This document shows, one piece after another, positions 6,483 to 6,514 of a stretch of 6,514 bases of DNA. The translations under genes and the position numbers were made by a program. The stretch comes from Treponema sp. UBA3649 (GTDB lineage Bacteria > Spirochaetota > Spirochaetia > Treponematales > Treponemataceae). The notes below the pieces were generated by a model that saw only the letters and a list, made by a program, of their open reading frames with translations, was not told the DNA's origin and did no database searches. The stretch is from positions 1-6,514 of the forward strand of contig DFKI01000037.1 of assembly GCA_002373325.1 (NCBI GenBank), given 5' to 3'. How positions within the stretch are numbered: position 1 is the first letter of the stretch; every line of letters starts with the position of its first letter.

Positions 6483-6514
6483 TTGATTCTCACCGTAAAT
6501 GAAAGCGGTTCCTC

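Larger units (their letters stand above)
6225..6514. other. Non-coding region with clustered hairpins
   Basis: I see no convincing gene in these 290 bases. A - strand frame is open from the window edge to a stop at 6290, but it has no ribosome binding site, a peptide of no recognisable family, and overlaps the hairpins below. Between 6347 and 6482 there are four inverted repeats: GTGCGG/CCGCAC (6347-6352, 6383-6388) enclosing a smaller stem (6355-6371), an 11-bp perfect pair (6405-6415, 6452-6462) enclosing a 6-bp stem, and a 7-bp hairpin (6465-6482). It could be a structured RNA, an intergenic repeat element or an untranslated region of an off-window gene; I cannot decide. Confidence 0.5.

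Noticed and set aside
6290..6514. - strand frame open from the window edge to 6290 as the end of a gene
   Set aside because: The peptide has no recognisable domain, the only internal start is a GTG without a clear ribosome binding site, and the DNA is dominated by inverted repeats. A partial gene cannot be fully excluded.

Overview
The window most resembles a chromosomal segment of a spirochaete of the Treponema type. That is an inference from gene style, a moderate GC content of about 45-50% in most genes, and Gram-negative export features. No rRNA or other marker gene is present to prove it. It holds three confident protein genes, three arrays of one degenerate 7-bp DNA repeat, and a structured non-coding tail.

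Region by region: bases 1-32 look like the 3' arm and T-run of a terminator for a gene outside the window. Bases 128-3238 (+) encode a 1036-residue single-chain type IIG restriction-modification enzyme, with an N-terminal D-x13-ExK nuclease, a helical linker, an N6-adenine methyltransferase (DPACGSGAF, NPPY), a TaqI-like target recognition domain (TRD) and a C-terminal helical tail. Bases 3294-4172 (+) encode an exported DUF4097-like beta-repeat protein with its own probable promoter. Bases 4304-6112 (-) converge on it and encode a 602-residue membrane protein: a degenerate kinase-like cytoplasmic part, one transmembrane helix and an NTF2-like outer domain. Bases 6169-6224 are an intergenic heptad array, and 6225-6514 is non-coding DNA with several perfect hairpins.

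The most striking feature is inside the restriction-modification gene. Two heptad arrays (1811-1887 and 2851-2934), in opposite orientation, bracket exactly the segment that encodes the NPPY motif and the TRD. That segment is only about 25-30% GC in sampled 60-base lines, against about 47-57% before it and 40-47% just after it. The gene is therefore a mosaic in which the specificity-determining block looks imported, with repeat arrays at the joints. In the first array the in-frame TGA stop that the repeat consensus would create is changed to GGA in precisely every third unit, so the reading frame has been kept open through it. Because a unit is 7 bp, gain or loss of one unit would shift the frame. 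The arrangement suggests an exchangeable or switchable specificity cassette. This is inference; the repeats, their phase and the composition shift are directly visible.

The three genes do not form an obvious pathway. The restriction-modification enzyme is a stand-alone defence gene next to two envelope-associated genes.
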